Notes under the pieces: model-generated | The model's input: the letters and a program-made list of their open reading frames with translations, nothing else | The model's database searches: none | What the model was told of the DNA's origin: nothing | From: Jiangella anatolica | GTDB taxonomy: Bacteria > Actinomycetota > Actinomycetes > Jiangellales > Jiangellaceae | Length of the DNA: 38,328 nt | Reading direction: 5' to 3' | Assembly: GCF_003236295.1 (NCBI RefSeq) | Contig: NZ_POTW01000064.1 | Location: forward strand, 1-38,328 | Shown: piece by piece, positions 15,423 to 23,013 of the stretch | How the letters are laid out: every line of letters starts with the position of its first letter | Numbering within the stretch: the first letter of the stretch is position 1 | Made by a program: the position numbers and the translations under genes

Positions 15423-16691
15423 CTAGAGCACGGCGCCGTCGGCGGTCAGCCGGTCGCGCAGCAACGCCGCGTCCAGCTCGCCGACGGCCCCGTCCGGGGC
15501 CAGTGCGGCCGCCGTACCGGCCGCCTGTCCGAGCGCCATGCACTGGGCCATCGAGCGCACCGAGGCGTGCGCGTCGTGCGTGGCGGACAGGCAGCGGCCG
15601 GCGACGGCCAGGTTGTCGAACTCGGCGGGGAGCAGGCACCGGTACGGCACGCCGTACGTCCGCCCGGTCCGGTCCCCGCCGACGTACTCCCAGCTGGTGC
15701 TGGTGCCTGCGTCGTGGTCCTCGACCGGCGCACCGCACCGGGCGACGGCGTCGGGGAAGTCCCGGGCGCCGAGGACGTCGTCACGGGTCAGCACGTACCG
15801 GCCGATCAGCCGGCGGGTCTCGCGCACGCCGATCCGCACCGAGGTGGAGAGCAGGTAGGCGTCCTCGTACCCCGGCACCTCCTCGGTCAGGAAGCGGACG
15901 TACTCGGCCACCTGGGCCCGTCCCTCGGCCTCGGCGGCCGAGAGCTGCCACGGATCGGTGGGGTCCACCCCGCCGACCCGGGTCAGGTTCGTGTGCACGA
16001 CGCCCGGCAGCACGGTCCGGTGCACCGAGCCCTCGCGCCGTGGCAGCCGGTACCGGCCGGACTCGGCCGCCTTGGCCAGGCGTTCGTGCAGGTCCTTCGT
16101 GCTGATGACGCCGGTGTCGACGCCGCCGAGCCGGAAGGTCGCGGTGAGCGGCTGCACGTTCTGGTCCGCTGCCGGACGTTCGAGAGCGGCGCCCGCGCGC
16201 CAGGCCACCTCGGCGTCGCCGCTCGCGTCCACGACGGTGTTCGCCTCGATCGTGTGGGTGCCGGCCTTGGTGACGACGGTGAGCTCGGCGACGCGCCGGC
16301 CGTTCGTCGCGACGCCGATGAGGATGGCGTGCAGCAGGACGTGCACGCCGGCGTCGGCCGTCAGCCGGTCCCAGGTGAGCTTGAGCGCCTCCGGCTCGTA
16401 GGTGACGCCGGTGCCGGCGCCGTAGCTGTTCGGGCGCTCGAACGCCTGGCCCGCGGCCAGCAGCGCCGACGCGACCTCCCAGCCGATGCCGCCGACGACC
16501 CTCTCGCCGTCGCCGCCGGGAGCGTAGAAGCCGTAGAACGTGTCGAGGACCGCGGCGCCGGTGCCGCCGAGGAAGCCGGCCGACTCGATCAGCAGCGTGC
16601 GGGCGCCCGTCCGGGCCGCGGCGACCGCCGCGGCGCAGCCGGCCGACCCGCCGCCCACCACGACGACGTCGCCGTCCCAGAGCCGGCTCAT
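15423..16691 (-). CDS. FAD-dependent oxidoreductase (FAD_oxidored type)
   Basis: A 422-residue flavoprotein. The dinucleotide-binding motif DVVVVGGGSAGCAAAVAAAR is at residues 8-27, followed by the acidic end of strand 2 in TLLIESAGFLGGTG. ANTVVDASGDAEVAWRAGA is the second FAD signature (T-V-V-D-A-S/T-G-D-A). Near the C-terminus, NLAVAGRCLSATHDAHASVR and MALGQAAGTAAALA complete the FAD-binding domain. Members of this family often sit in carbohydrate operons and are thought to oxidise sugars or sugar-derived alcohols. It overlaps the SDR gene upstream by four bases and precedes the solute-binding protein. Confidence 0.9.
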   Translation of the reverse strand: MSRLWDGDVVVVGGGSAGCAAAVAAARTGARTLLIESAGFLGGTGAAVLDTFYGFYAPGGDGERVVGGIGWEVASALLAAGQAFERPNSYGAGTGVTYEPEALKLTWDRLTADAGVHVLLHAILIGVATNGRRVAELTVVTKAGTHTIEANTVVDASGDAEVAWRAGAALERPAADQNVQPLTATFRLGGVDTGVISTKDLHERLAKAAESGRYRLPRREGSVHRTVLPGVVHTNLTRVGGVDPTDPWQLSAAEAEGRAQVAEYVRFLTEEVPGYEDAYLLSTSVRIGVRETRRLIGRYVLTRDDVLGARDFPDAVARCGAPVEDHDAGTSTSWEYVGGDRTGRTYGVPYRCLLPAEFDNLAVAGRCLSATHDAHASVRSMAQCMALGQAAGTAAALAPDGAVGELDAALLRDRLTADGAVL

Positions 16692-17392
16692 CGCAGGCTC
16701 CAGCCGCCGTCGGCGGGCAGGACGGCGCCCGTGACCTGCGCCGACGCGGGCGACAGCAGCCAGGCGACGGCCGCCGCGACGGCGTCCGGCGAGCTTGCGC
16801 TCCCCCGCCCGAGCGGCATCAGCTCCGGCAGCCGGCCGCTGATGGCCGGGTCGGTCAGCGCGCGGGCCGCCATCGGCGTCTCCACGAGGCCGGGCGCGAC
16901 GACGTTGACCCTGACGCCGTCAGGCGCACCCTCGAACGCGGCCGCCCGGGCGAGCGTCTCGACAGCGCTCTTGCTGGTCAGGTACGCGGCGGTGAGGAAG
17001 TCGCGGTCCAGCGTCCGCGCCAGCGCCGAGCCGACCAGGACGATCGAGCCGCCGTCCCCATCGCCGTTGCCGCGCAGCGCCGGCAGCGCGGCCCGCAGCA
17101 GCCAGAACACCGAGTCGAGGTTGACCCGGTGCACCTCCCGCCAGGCCTCGTCGGTGCAGGTGCTCACCGGGCCGTCGCCGAGCGATCGGCCGGACCGCCC
17201 GATCGCGTGCACGACGCCGTCCAGCCCACCCATCGTGCCGACCGCCTCGTCGATCGCCTTCTCCGCGCCGCCGGGCTGCGTGAGGTCGATCGTGTCCCGG
17301 TCGACGGCGACGACGTCGTCTCCGCCGGCGGTCAGCGTGGCGGCGCAGGCCGACCCGATGCCGCCGGACCCGCCGCAGACCAGGACCCTCAT
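16688..17392 (-). CDS. Short-chain dehydrogenase/reductase (SDR)
   Basis: A 234-residue classical SDR. The cofactor loop is VLVCGGSGGIGSACA, and Asp follows strand 2 (VVAVDRDTIDL), which favours NAD(H). The catalytic Ser lies in IVLVGSALA and YxxxK is YLTSKSA, with the NVVAPG loop after it. The C-terminus GAVLPADGGWSLR is the usual SDR ending. It overlaps the SIS gene upstream and the FAD oxidoreductase gene downstream by four bases each. Together with the flavoenzyme and 2-hydroxyacid dehydrogenase it makes three oxidoreductases in one operon, which points to an oxidative rather than purely phosphorylative pathway. Confidence 0.92.
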   Translation of the reverse strand: MRVLVCGGSGGIGSACAATLTAGGDDVVAVDRDTIDLTQPGGAEKAIDEAVGTMGGLDGVVHAIGRSGRSLGDGPVSTCTDEAWREVHRVNLDSVFWLLRAALPALRGNGDGDGGSIVLVGSALARTLDRDFLTAAYLTSKSAVETLARAAAFEGAPDGVRVNVVAPGLVETPMAARALTDPAISGRLPELMPLGRGSASSPDAVAAAVAWLLSPASAQVTGAVLPADGGWSLR

Positions 17393-18156
17393 GGCGTCCC
17401 TCGCAGCACCTCGGCGGCACGGCGGCCGTGGTCGAGGTAGGCCGCCTCGAACCGCGCCGCCGACTCCTCACCACCGACCAGCGCTTTGCTGGTGAGGACC
17501 GGCGGCATCGTCCCGGCGGCGGTCAGCAACTCCGCGACCCGCACCTTGATCTCGTTGACGATGGCGACGGCGGCCAGCGTGCTGCCCGGCCCGACCGGCA
17601 CGTCCAGCCCGTCGACGGTGCACAGGGCGTCGCCGGGCGGGGTGCACAGGTCGATGACGACGTCGGCGTGGTCGGCCAGCCGGGTGCCGGAGCTGTGCCG
17701 GGCCGGCGCCGACCGGGACTCCGCGAGCGCCGTCACCGCGACCACCTTGAGGCCGGCCTTGCGAGCCTGCTGGGCGACCTCGATCGGGACCGCGTTGAGA
17801 CCGCTGGCGCTGAACACGATCATCGCGTCGGTCTCGCGCAGGGTGAAGTTGGCCAGGATCTGCTCGGCCAGCCCTTCGACCCGCTCGATGAACATGGCCT
17901 GGCGCTGCCCGTTCGCGCCCACCACCTGGGTGTGAAACGTCATGGAGAGCTCGACGATGGGGTGGAAGCCGGGGTACGAGCCATAGCGCGGGAAGAGCTC
18001 CTCCACCGGAATGCGCGAGTGGCCGGTGCCGAAGGTGTGCACCACCCCGCCGCCGCCGATGGAGTCCGCGCAGAACCGGCTGGCCGTCTCGATGGCTTCA
18101 CCCTGCGTCCGCGCGATCGTGTCGAGCACCTCATGCGCTCGCCCAATCCAGCTCAC
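17389..18156 (-). CDS. SIS-domain phosphosugar-binding protein (UPF0309-like)
   Basis: A 255-residue protein with one SIS domain. GTG 18156, preceded by GGAGG five bases away, is preferred over the longer open frame. VVHTFGTGHSRIPVEELFPR (about 35-55) is the phosphate-binding start of the fold, and MIVFSASGLNAVPIEVAQQA the second Ser/Thr-rich loop. This pattern fits the UPF0309/COG4821 group, which carries a sugar-isomerase domain of unknown specificity. Its first 26 bases overlap the end of the ROK gene, and it runs into the SDR gene with a 4-base overlap. It probably isomerises, or senses, a phosphorylated sugar intermediate of this operon. Confidence 0.88.
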   Translation of the reverse strand: MSWIGRAHEVLDTIARTQGEAIETASRFCADSIGGGGVVHTFGTGHSRIPVEELFPRYGSYPGFHPIVELSMTFHTQVVGANGQRQAMFIERVEGLAEQILANFTLRETDAMIVFSASGLNAVPIEVAQQARKAGLKVVAVTALAESRSAPARHSSGTRLADHADVVIDLCTPPGDALCTVDGLDVPVGPGSTLAAVAIVNEIKVRVAELLTAAGTMPPVLTSKALVGGEESAARFEAAYLDHGRRAAEVLRGTP

Positions 18157-19219
18157 GTCCACCTCCGTCCGTGATCGTCGATTCCCGGGCGGCCAGCGCG
18201 GCGCCGACCGCACCCGCGTCGGCGCCGAACCGCGCCGCGACGACGTCGACCGCGCCGATGAAGCCGCGTCGTTCGGCCAGTGCGCTCTCGATGTACGGGC
18301 GCAGCCGGGGCAGCCCGGCCGCGACGCCGCCGCCGACCACCAGCAGGTCCGCGGGAAGGACGGCGCACAGGCTGGCGACCGTCTCGCCGATGGCCCGGCC
18401 GGCCCGCGCGATCGCCGTCTGCGCCCGCGGGTCGGCCGGCGCCAGGAAGACGTCGGCCGCGGTGGCCCGGCCGCCCTCGCGGGCGATCGCGGCGGCGCTG
18501 GCGTAGGTCTCGAGGCAGCCGCGGTGGCCGCAGCCGCAGGGCGGGCCCTCGCGGTCGTAGACGATGTGGCCGATCTCGCCGAGCCGGTCGTCCGGGCCGG
18601 TCAGCAGCGTGCCGCCGCTGACCACGCCGCCGCCGACGCCGGTGCCGAGGGTGAGGAAGAGGACGTCGGTGCGGCCGCGGGCCGAGCCCAGCCGCCACTC
18701 GGCGAGGCAGCAGGCGCGGGCGTCGTTGAGGACGGTGACGGCGCGGCCGGTGGCGGCGCGCAGCGTCTCGGCCAGCGGGAAGCCGGGCCAGTCGCCGGGG
18801 ACGTTCGGGATGAACCGGATGACGCCGGTCCGCCGGTCGACGTGCCCGGGGACGCCGACGCCGATCGCCGCGATGCTCCCGGGACCGGCGATCAAGCCGT
18901 GGACGGGGCCAGCGCCCGCCGCCGCGGCACCGAGTACCGAACCGCTCCCGGGACCGGCGACCGGCCCACTCAGGCTGCGGACACCCTCGGCGTCCGCCGC
19001 GGCGGCGCCGAGGGCGGCGTGAGCATGGGCACGCTCGTCGAGGCCGGCGACGACGTCGTCGGCGTGCTCGACCAGGGCGGCCAGATCGGCGGCGACGGTG
19101 TGCGGGTCGGTCGCGGTGGGGATGCTGCCCCTGGCCAGCACGCCCGAGGTCCCCGCGTCGAGCACGACCCACTTGATCGTGGTGCCGCCGACGTCGATGC
19201 CGAGGACCCGCTCGCGCAC
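18131..19219 (-). CDS. ROK-family sugar kinase
   Basis: A 362-residue kinase, first gene of the operon. GTG 19219 is preceded by GGAGGGAG eight bases away. ATP site: LGIDVGGTTIKWVVLD (residues 6-21) and VLFLTLGTGVGGGVVSGG. The zinc motif CGCGHRGCLETYAS with upstream His in GEIGHIVYD is complete, and catalytic Asp lies in VLNDARACCLAEW. No N-terminal HTH is present, so it is a kinase, not a ROK repressor. Residues about 62-115 form an Ala/Gly/Pro-rich insert carrying AGPGS twice, matching a 17-bp direct repeat 69 bases apart; this makes it longer than usual (about 300-320). It probably phosphorylates the imported sugar. It overlaps the SIS gene by 26 bases. Confidence 0.92.
   Translation of the reverse strand: MRERVLGIDVGGTTIKWVVLDAGTSGVLARGSIPTATDPHTVAADLAALVEHADDVVAGLDERAHAHAALGAAAADAEGVRSLSGPVAGPGSGSVLGAAAAGAGPVHGLIAGPGSIAAIGVGVPGHVDRRTGVIRFIPNVPGDWPGFPLAETLRAATGRAVTVLNDARACCLAEWRLGSARGRTDVLFLTLGTGVGGGVVSGGTLLTGPDDRLGEIGHIVYDREGPPCGCGHRGCLETYASAAAIAREGGRATAADVFLAPADPRAQTAIARAGRAIGETVASLCAVLPADLLVVGGGVAAGLPRLRPYIESALAERRGFIGAVDVVAARFGADAGAVGAALAARESTITDGGGRELDWASA
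18875..18960. repeat. In-frame 17-bp direct repeat within the ROK gene
   Basis: GCTCCCGGGACCGGCGA occurs at 18875-18891 and again at 18944-18960. The period of 69 bases equals 23 codons, so an in-frame duplication is possible. The repeats encode the AGPGS units of the low-complexity insert in the kinase. Similarity stops outside the 17 bases. Confidence 0.8.
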
Positions 19220-19246
19220 GGCATCTCCCTCCGGATCTCAACCTGA

Positions 19247-19278
19247 CTGGCTGTCTAGATAGCCAGAGTATCTATACT
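19247..19278. promoter_or_regulatory. Double palindromic operator in the GntR/ROK divergent region
   Basis: CTGGCTGTCTAGATAGCCAG (19247-19266) is symmetric at 18 of 20 positions about TCTAGA. It is followed at once by AGTATCTATACT (19267-19278), symmetric at 10 of 12. GntR/HutC regulators typically bind GTCTAGAC-like palindromes (DasR is a known case). The sites cover the -10 box and start region of the ROK operon and the -10 box of the GntR gene, so one protein could control both directions. Confidence 0.75.
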
Positions 19279-19295
19279 GCTTCTGAGTTCGTCAA
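19267..19295 (-). promoter_or_regulatory. Promoter of the eight-gene ROK catabolic operon
   Basis: Read on the minus strand, TTGACG (19290-19295) and GATACT (19267-19272) are exactly 17 bases apart, matching five and four of six sigma-70 consensus bases. The -10 box lies within the second palindrome, and the expected start within the first. This is a clear repressor-occlusion layout. Confidence 0.65.
19273..19278 (+). promoter_or_regulatory. -10 element for the GntR gene
   Basis: TATACT (five of six consensus bases) stands 54 bases before the GntR start on the plus strand, inside the operator. The best -35 candidate (around 19248-19256, CTGTCT-like) is poor and embedded in the large palindrome. 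This fits an autoregulated weak promoter. Confidence 0.4.
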
Positions 19296-19331
19296 CCACG
19301 CAGCGACATCAACCACAGCGACGGGGACCGG

Positions 19332-20048
19332 ATGAAGACGACCACACCGCCGGCATACGTGATCATCGAGCGCGAGCTGCGCAAGATGATCGCCAAGGCC
19401 CAGCCGGGCGACCCGCTGCCGTCCGACGCCGAGTTGTGCCGGCGCTTCGGCGTCAGCCGCATGACCGCGCGCCAGGCGGTGCAGCGCCTGGCCGCCGACG
19501 GCCTGCTGTACCGGGTGTCCGGCCGCGGCACGTTCGTCGCGCAGACCCCGGTGCACCGGCGCATCAACACGCTGCTGTCGTTCACCGAGGAGATGCGCCG
19601 CCGCGGGCTGAAGGCGGGCTCGCGGATGCTGCAGTCCGGCGTCCGCGCCGGCACCGACCATGAGGTCGTCGCGCTGCAGCTGCCGGTCGGCGGGCTGGTA
19701 GTGGCGATCCAGCGGCTCCGGCTGGCCGACGGCGTCCCGATGGCCGTCGAGCACGTCCGGCTCCCCGCCGTCTGCGCCGGAGTGCTGGAGACGAACCTGG
19801 AGGAGTCGTCGCTGTTCGTGGCGCTGGAGGGGATCGGGCGCACGCCGACCCGCGCGTACGGCACGCTCACCGCCGCGGCCGCCGACACGCAGGAGGCGCA
19901 GTGGCTCAACGTCCCGCCCGGCGCGCCGCTGCTGATCGAGCAGCGCACCATCCACGACCAAGCCGACCAACCGCTGGAGTTCACCGAGTCCCGCTACGTC
20001 GGCGGCCGCTACCTCTTCGACATCGAGCTCCTCCGCCAGCCCACCTAG
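19332..20048 (+). CDS. GntR-family (HutC/UTRA) transcriptional regulator
   Basis: A 238-residue regulator. Residues about 8-70 are the GntR winged helix: YVIIERELRKMIAKAQPGDP, LPSDAELCRRFGVSRMTARQ and LAADGLLYRVSGRGTFVAQ. Residues about 90-235 are a UTRA effector domain (FTEEMRRRGLKAGSRMLQSG, then IQRLRLADGVPMAVEHVRLP, and terminal LEFTESRYVGGRYLFDIEL). HutC-type UTRA domains usually bind sugars, sugar phosphates or related acids. The gene is divergent from the ROK operon and shares its palindromic operator; a similar site precedes the beta-helix operon at 25077. Its last four bases overlap the end of the convergent lactonase-like gene. Confidence 0.93.
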   Translation: MKTTTPPAYVIIERELRKMIAKAQPGDPLPSDAELCRRFGVSRMTARQAVQRLAADGLLYRVSGRGTFVAQTPVHRRINTLLSFTEEMRRRGLKAGSRMLQSGVRAGTDHEVVALQLPVGGLVVAIQRLRLADGVPMAVEHVRLPAVCAGVLETNLEESSLFVALEGIGRTPTRAYGTLTAAAADTQEAQWLNVPPGAPLLIEQRTIHDQADQPLEFTESRYVGGRYLFDIELLRQPT

Positions 20049-20998
20049 CCCGCCGCGGGTGCCCACGTGAGGGCGCGGGCGGGGTTGGCGCGGAGCATCG
20101 CGTCCACGGCCTGCGCGCCGACGACGGAGCGCAGCCGCGGGACGAACGTCTCGCCGAGGACGGCCATGCCCGGGCCGCCGCCGTACGACCGCAACTGCGA
20201 GCGGCGCCCCACGTCGGTGCCGAGCAGCAGCCGGTCGCCGTGGCCGGCCTCGACCAGACGCTCGATCAGCTCCACCAGCTGGGAGTCCGGCCGGTACTTG
20301 ATCCGCCCCACCGTGTCGTAGAGCAGGTACGCGCCGCGCGCCGCCAGCTCGGCGTGGAGGCCGGGGTCGGGGTTGCGGTCCAGGTGCGCGAGGAGCACCC
20401 GGCCGGCCGGGACGCCGTCGGCGTCCAGCAGCTCCAGCAGCTCCGGTCCCATGGTCCCGATCTCGCAGTGGACGGCGACCGGCGCGCCCGTGCGACGTGC
20501 TGCCGCGGCGCCCGCCGACAGCCGTACGCGTTCGGCCGCCGACAGCCGCTGGTACGAGGCGCCGAGCTTGACGATCCCCGCGCGATGCGACGAGGGCGAC
20601 GGCAGCGGACCCTGCCAGTCGCGCTCGTCGATGCCGCTGGTCAGGTCGGCGATCAGCACCGACTCCAGCACCGCCGCGGGCTCGCGGTAGACCCAGTGCC
20701 CGGCCGGATAGTGCGCGTCGCGGTGGTAGCCGGTGGCCGCGACGACGTGCACGCCGCTGGCCCGGCTGACCGCCGCCAGCCCGGTGACGGACCGGCCGAG
20801 CCCGACCGGCGTCAGGTCGACGACCGCGTCGATCCCGGCGGCCCGGACCGTCTCCACCTCGGCCGTCATGGCCTCGACGGAGCCGAAGTCGTCGCCGGGC
20901 AGCGCCGGTGAGCGCAGGAACAGGTGCTCGTGCGCGTCGACGGCGCCCAGCCCGGCCGGGTCGACCGGGCCGAGCACCGTCATGACGAATCCGCTCAC
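20045..20998 (-). CDS. Phosphotriesterase-family metal hydrolase (lactonase-like)
   Basis: A 317-residue amidohydrolase-superfamily TIM barrel. GTG 20998 overlaps the stop of the beta-propeller gene (GTGA). Binuclear metal ligands are all present: HxH in VDAHEHLF, the carboxylated Lys in GIVKLGASYQ, His in PVAVHCEIGT, His in VLLAHLDRN and Asp in LLLGTDVGRR. Family members hydrolyse organophosphates, acyl-homoserine lactones or sugar lactones; some PTE relatives in sugar operons open phosphorylated furanose lactones (Lmo2620/Bh0225 type). Next to three oxidoreductases a sugar-lactonase role is the best inference. It has no signal peptide, so it is cytoplasmic, unlike the two exported proteins upstream in its operon. 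Confidence 0.88.
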   Translation of the reverse strand: MSGFVMTVLGPVDPAGLGAVDAHEHLFLRSPALPGDDFGSVEAMTAEVETVRAAGIDAVVDLTPVGLGRSVTGLAAVSRASGVHVVAATGYHRDAHYPAGHWVYREPAAVLESVLIADLTSGIDERDWQGPLPSPSSHRAGIVKLGASYQRLSAAERVRLSAGAAAARRTGAPVAVHCEIGTMGPELLELLDADGVPAGRVLLAHLDRNPDPGLHAELAARGAYLLYDTVGRIKYRPDSQLVELIERLVEAGHGDRLLLGTDVGRRSQLRSYGGGPGMAVLGETFVPRLRSVVGAQAVDAMLRANPARALTWAPAAG

Positions 20999-22992
20999 GG
21001 CACCAGCCGGTGCAGCACGGCGCCCTTGGACAGGTACAGCGCGCCGTCGCCGCCCAGCACGACGGCCGAGACGCCGGACGTCACCGTCGTCACCGCACCG
21101 GATGACACGTCCGCACGCAGCAGCTGACCACCGACGACGGCGTACACGGTGCCGTCGGGCAGCACGGCGAGCCGCTGGCCCTCGGACCAGACGTGGTCGA
21201 CGTTCGTCCAGTCCTCGGCCGGCACCGGGATCTCCCGCACGACCTGCCGCGTCGACGGGTCCAGCTCGAACAGCCGGCCCTGCGTCAGACCCCACAGCGT
21301 CCCCGACGGCGACACCGCCAGCTCCGTCACCGCCGGCAGCCCCGGGTACGGCGTCACCTCCCAGAGCTTGGTCCGTGTCACCGGGTCGTAGGCGAACACG
21401 CGCCCGTCGTCGGCCGGCGGGACGATGCCCAGGCCGGCCCACTTCGACGTGCTCGCGTAGACGACGTCGCCGATCGCGACCGCCGAGACGACGCTGCCGG
21501 TCCCGGCCACGCCACGGTCCACGGAGACCGATCCCGTGGCGGGGTCGTAGACGCTGATCGCGCCGGACAGCTGTCCGTAGTTCGGCACGGTCCCGATGAC
21601 CAGGCGCCCGGCCGCCGACGCCAGCGCCATCGGCCGGTCCTGCCCCTGACCGGACAGGTTCGCGACCGGGCCAGGGTTGCTCCCCCACACGAACGGCTCG
21701 GACGGCCGGTACCGCAGCACCGTCCCCGCGGGATACGTGCCGAGGTAGAGGTCGGAGCCCACGGCGAGCATCTCGTCGGTCTGCCCGACGGTGCCGCGCG
21801 GCACCTGCGCGATCGCGCCGGTCGCCGGGTCGTACGACGACAGCCCGCCGGAGCCGAGGCCGCCGGCCCAGATCCGGCCGTCCGGGCCGACCCCCAGCGA
21901 GCGGATGTGCACCGGCTCGCCGGTGATCGTCAGCTGGTCGACCCGGGACCGGCCGGTGCGCGGGTTGTGCACCCACAGCCGGCCGATGTAGTCGGTCATC
22001 ACCAGCGACTCGCCCGGGTAGTCGTCCTCCTGCAGGTCGATCCAGGCGAACCCGCGCGAGGTGAACATCGACGGGAACGCGCCGGTCTCGCGGTGCCGCC
22101 CGGTCAGCGTGCTGAAAGCGTTCAGGCGGCCGTTCGTCCCGACGTAGTAGACCTCCTTGCGCATCGGCGACACCGGCGACACGTCCAGCCCGCCGGCCGG
22201 CCCGAGCGGCGTCAGCCAGCGCTGTTCGCGCAGGTCGTAGCGGAGCATGGTCCGCGACGCGGTCAGGTGCACGTAGGCGACGTCGCTGCGGACGGTGACC
22301 TGGTTGACCTCGTGCTCGGCGTCGTACGGCGCCGGCAGCGGGATCGGCGTGACGGCGCCGGAGTCGGGATCGACGCGGACGAAGCGGGCCCGCTGCGTGC
22401 CCAGGCCGGCGTAGACGTCGCCGCCCCAGACGGCGACGCCGCGGACGTACTGCGAGTCCGGCGCGAGGTTGCCGTAGTCGCGGAACGTGCCCGTGTCCGG
22501 GTCGTACGCGAACAGCTGCCCCGTCGGATAGCCGCCGAAGAACACCGTCCCGTCCGGGGCGATGCCGAGGCCGTAGAGGTACGTGACGGCGTCGGACGGG
22601 CGGCCGAGGTCGGTCAGCGTGTCCGTCGCGTAGTCGTAGGAGTAGAGCCGGCCCTGTTGAAACGTCGCGATGTAGAGCGTGCCGTCCGGCGCGACGGCGA
22701 GGTCGCGCGAGCCGATCGCGCCGGGCAGCCGGACCGACCGGATCGACCGGCGTTCGCGCACGTCGATCACGTGCAGGCTGGTCGTGCCGGAACCGAGCAG
22801 CACCGTGTAGATCACCGGGGTCCCGTCGGGCAGCGTCGCGTAGGTGACCTTGTCGATCGCGACGTTCGTGATGGGCGTGCCGACCTCGGTCAGGCCGGCG
22901 GTCGAGGCGGCCGGAGCCGGCGCCGCCGCGCCGCCGGCCATGAGGACGGCGGCGGCGGCGAGCGTCAGGACCCGGCGGACGAGTCGTGGCAT
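20995..22992 (-). CDS. Secreted beta-propeller protein (SMP-30/streptogramin-lyase-like repeats)
   Basis: A 665-residue exported protein. The signal peptide (RRVLTLAAAAVLMAGGAAAP) ends near APA-AS. The mature protein is built of many blades of the form LAVAPDGTLYIATFQQGRLY, YSYDYATDTLTDLG, LGIAPDGTVFFGGYPTGQLF and LGVGPDGRIWAGGLGSGG, with about 12-14 repeats suggesting two seven-bladed propellers. No heme, PQQ or known polysaccharide-lyase catalytic motif is evident. It sits between a beta-helix protein and a lactonase-like enzyme, so a carbohydrate-lyase or binding role is likely but unproven. It overlaps the lactonase gene by four bases; its ATG (22992) follows the beta-helix stop by 21 bases with a purine-rich SD (GAGGAGACC). 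Confidence 0.82.
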   Translation of the reverse strand: MPRLVRRVLTLAAAAVLMAGGAAAPAPAASTAGLTEVGTPITNVAIDKVTYATLPDGTPVIYTVLLGSGTTSLHVIDVRERRSIRSVRLPGAIGSRDLAVAPDGTLYIATFQQGRLYSYDYATDTLTDLGRPSDAVTYLYGLGIAPDGTVFFGGYPTGQLFAYDPDTGTFRDYGNLAPDSQYVRGVAVWGGDVYAGLGTQRARFVRVDPDSGAVTPIPLPAPYDAEHEVNQVTVRSDVAYVHLTASRTMLRYDLREQRWLTPLGPAGGLDVSPVSPMRKEVYYVGTNGRLNAFSTLTGRHRETGAFPSMFTSRGFAWIDLQEDDYPGESLVMTDYIGRLWVHNPRTGRSRVDQLTITGEPVHIRSLGVGPDGRIWAGGLGSGGLSSYDPATGAIAQVPRGTVGQTDEMLAVGSDLYLGTYPAGTVLRYRPSEPFVWGSNPGPVANLSGQGQDRPMALASAAGRLVIGTVPNYGQLSGAISVYDPATGSVSVDRGVAGTGSVVSAVAIGDVVYASTSKWAGLGIVPPADDGRVFAYDPVTRTKLWEVTPYPGLPAVTELAVSPSGTLWGLTQGRLFELDPSTRQVVREIPVPAEDWTNVDHVWSEGQRLAVLPDGTVYAVVGGQLLRADVSSGAVTTVTSGVSAVVLGGDGALYLSKGAVLHRLVP

Positions 22993-23013
22993 GGGCAGGG
23001 GTCTCCTCGAAGC

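Noticed and set aside
14232-17495. 1087-codon plus-strand open frame
   Set aside because: It is antisense to the solute-binding protein, FAD oxidoreductase and SDR genes, which have full catalytic motifs; its translation is compositionally biased without domains.
18131-19219. ROK-family repressor (NagC-like)
   Set aside because: No N-terminal HTH is present and the zinc and ATP motifs of kinases are complete.
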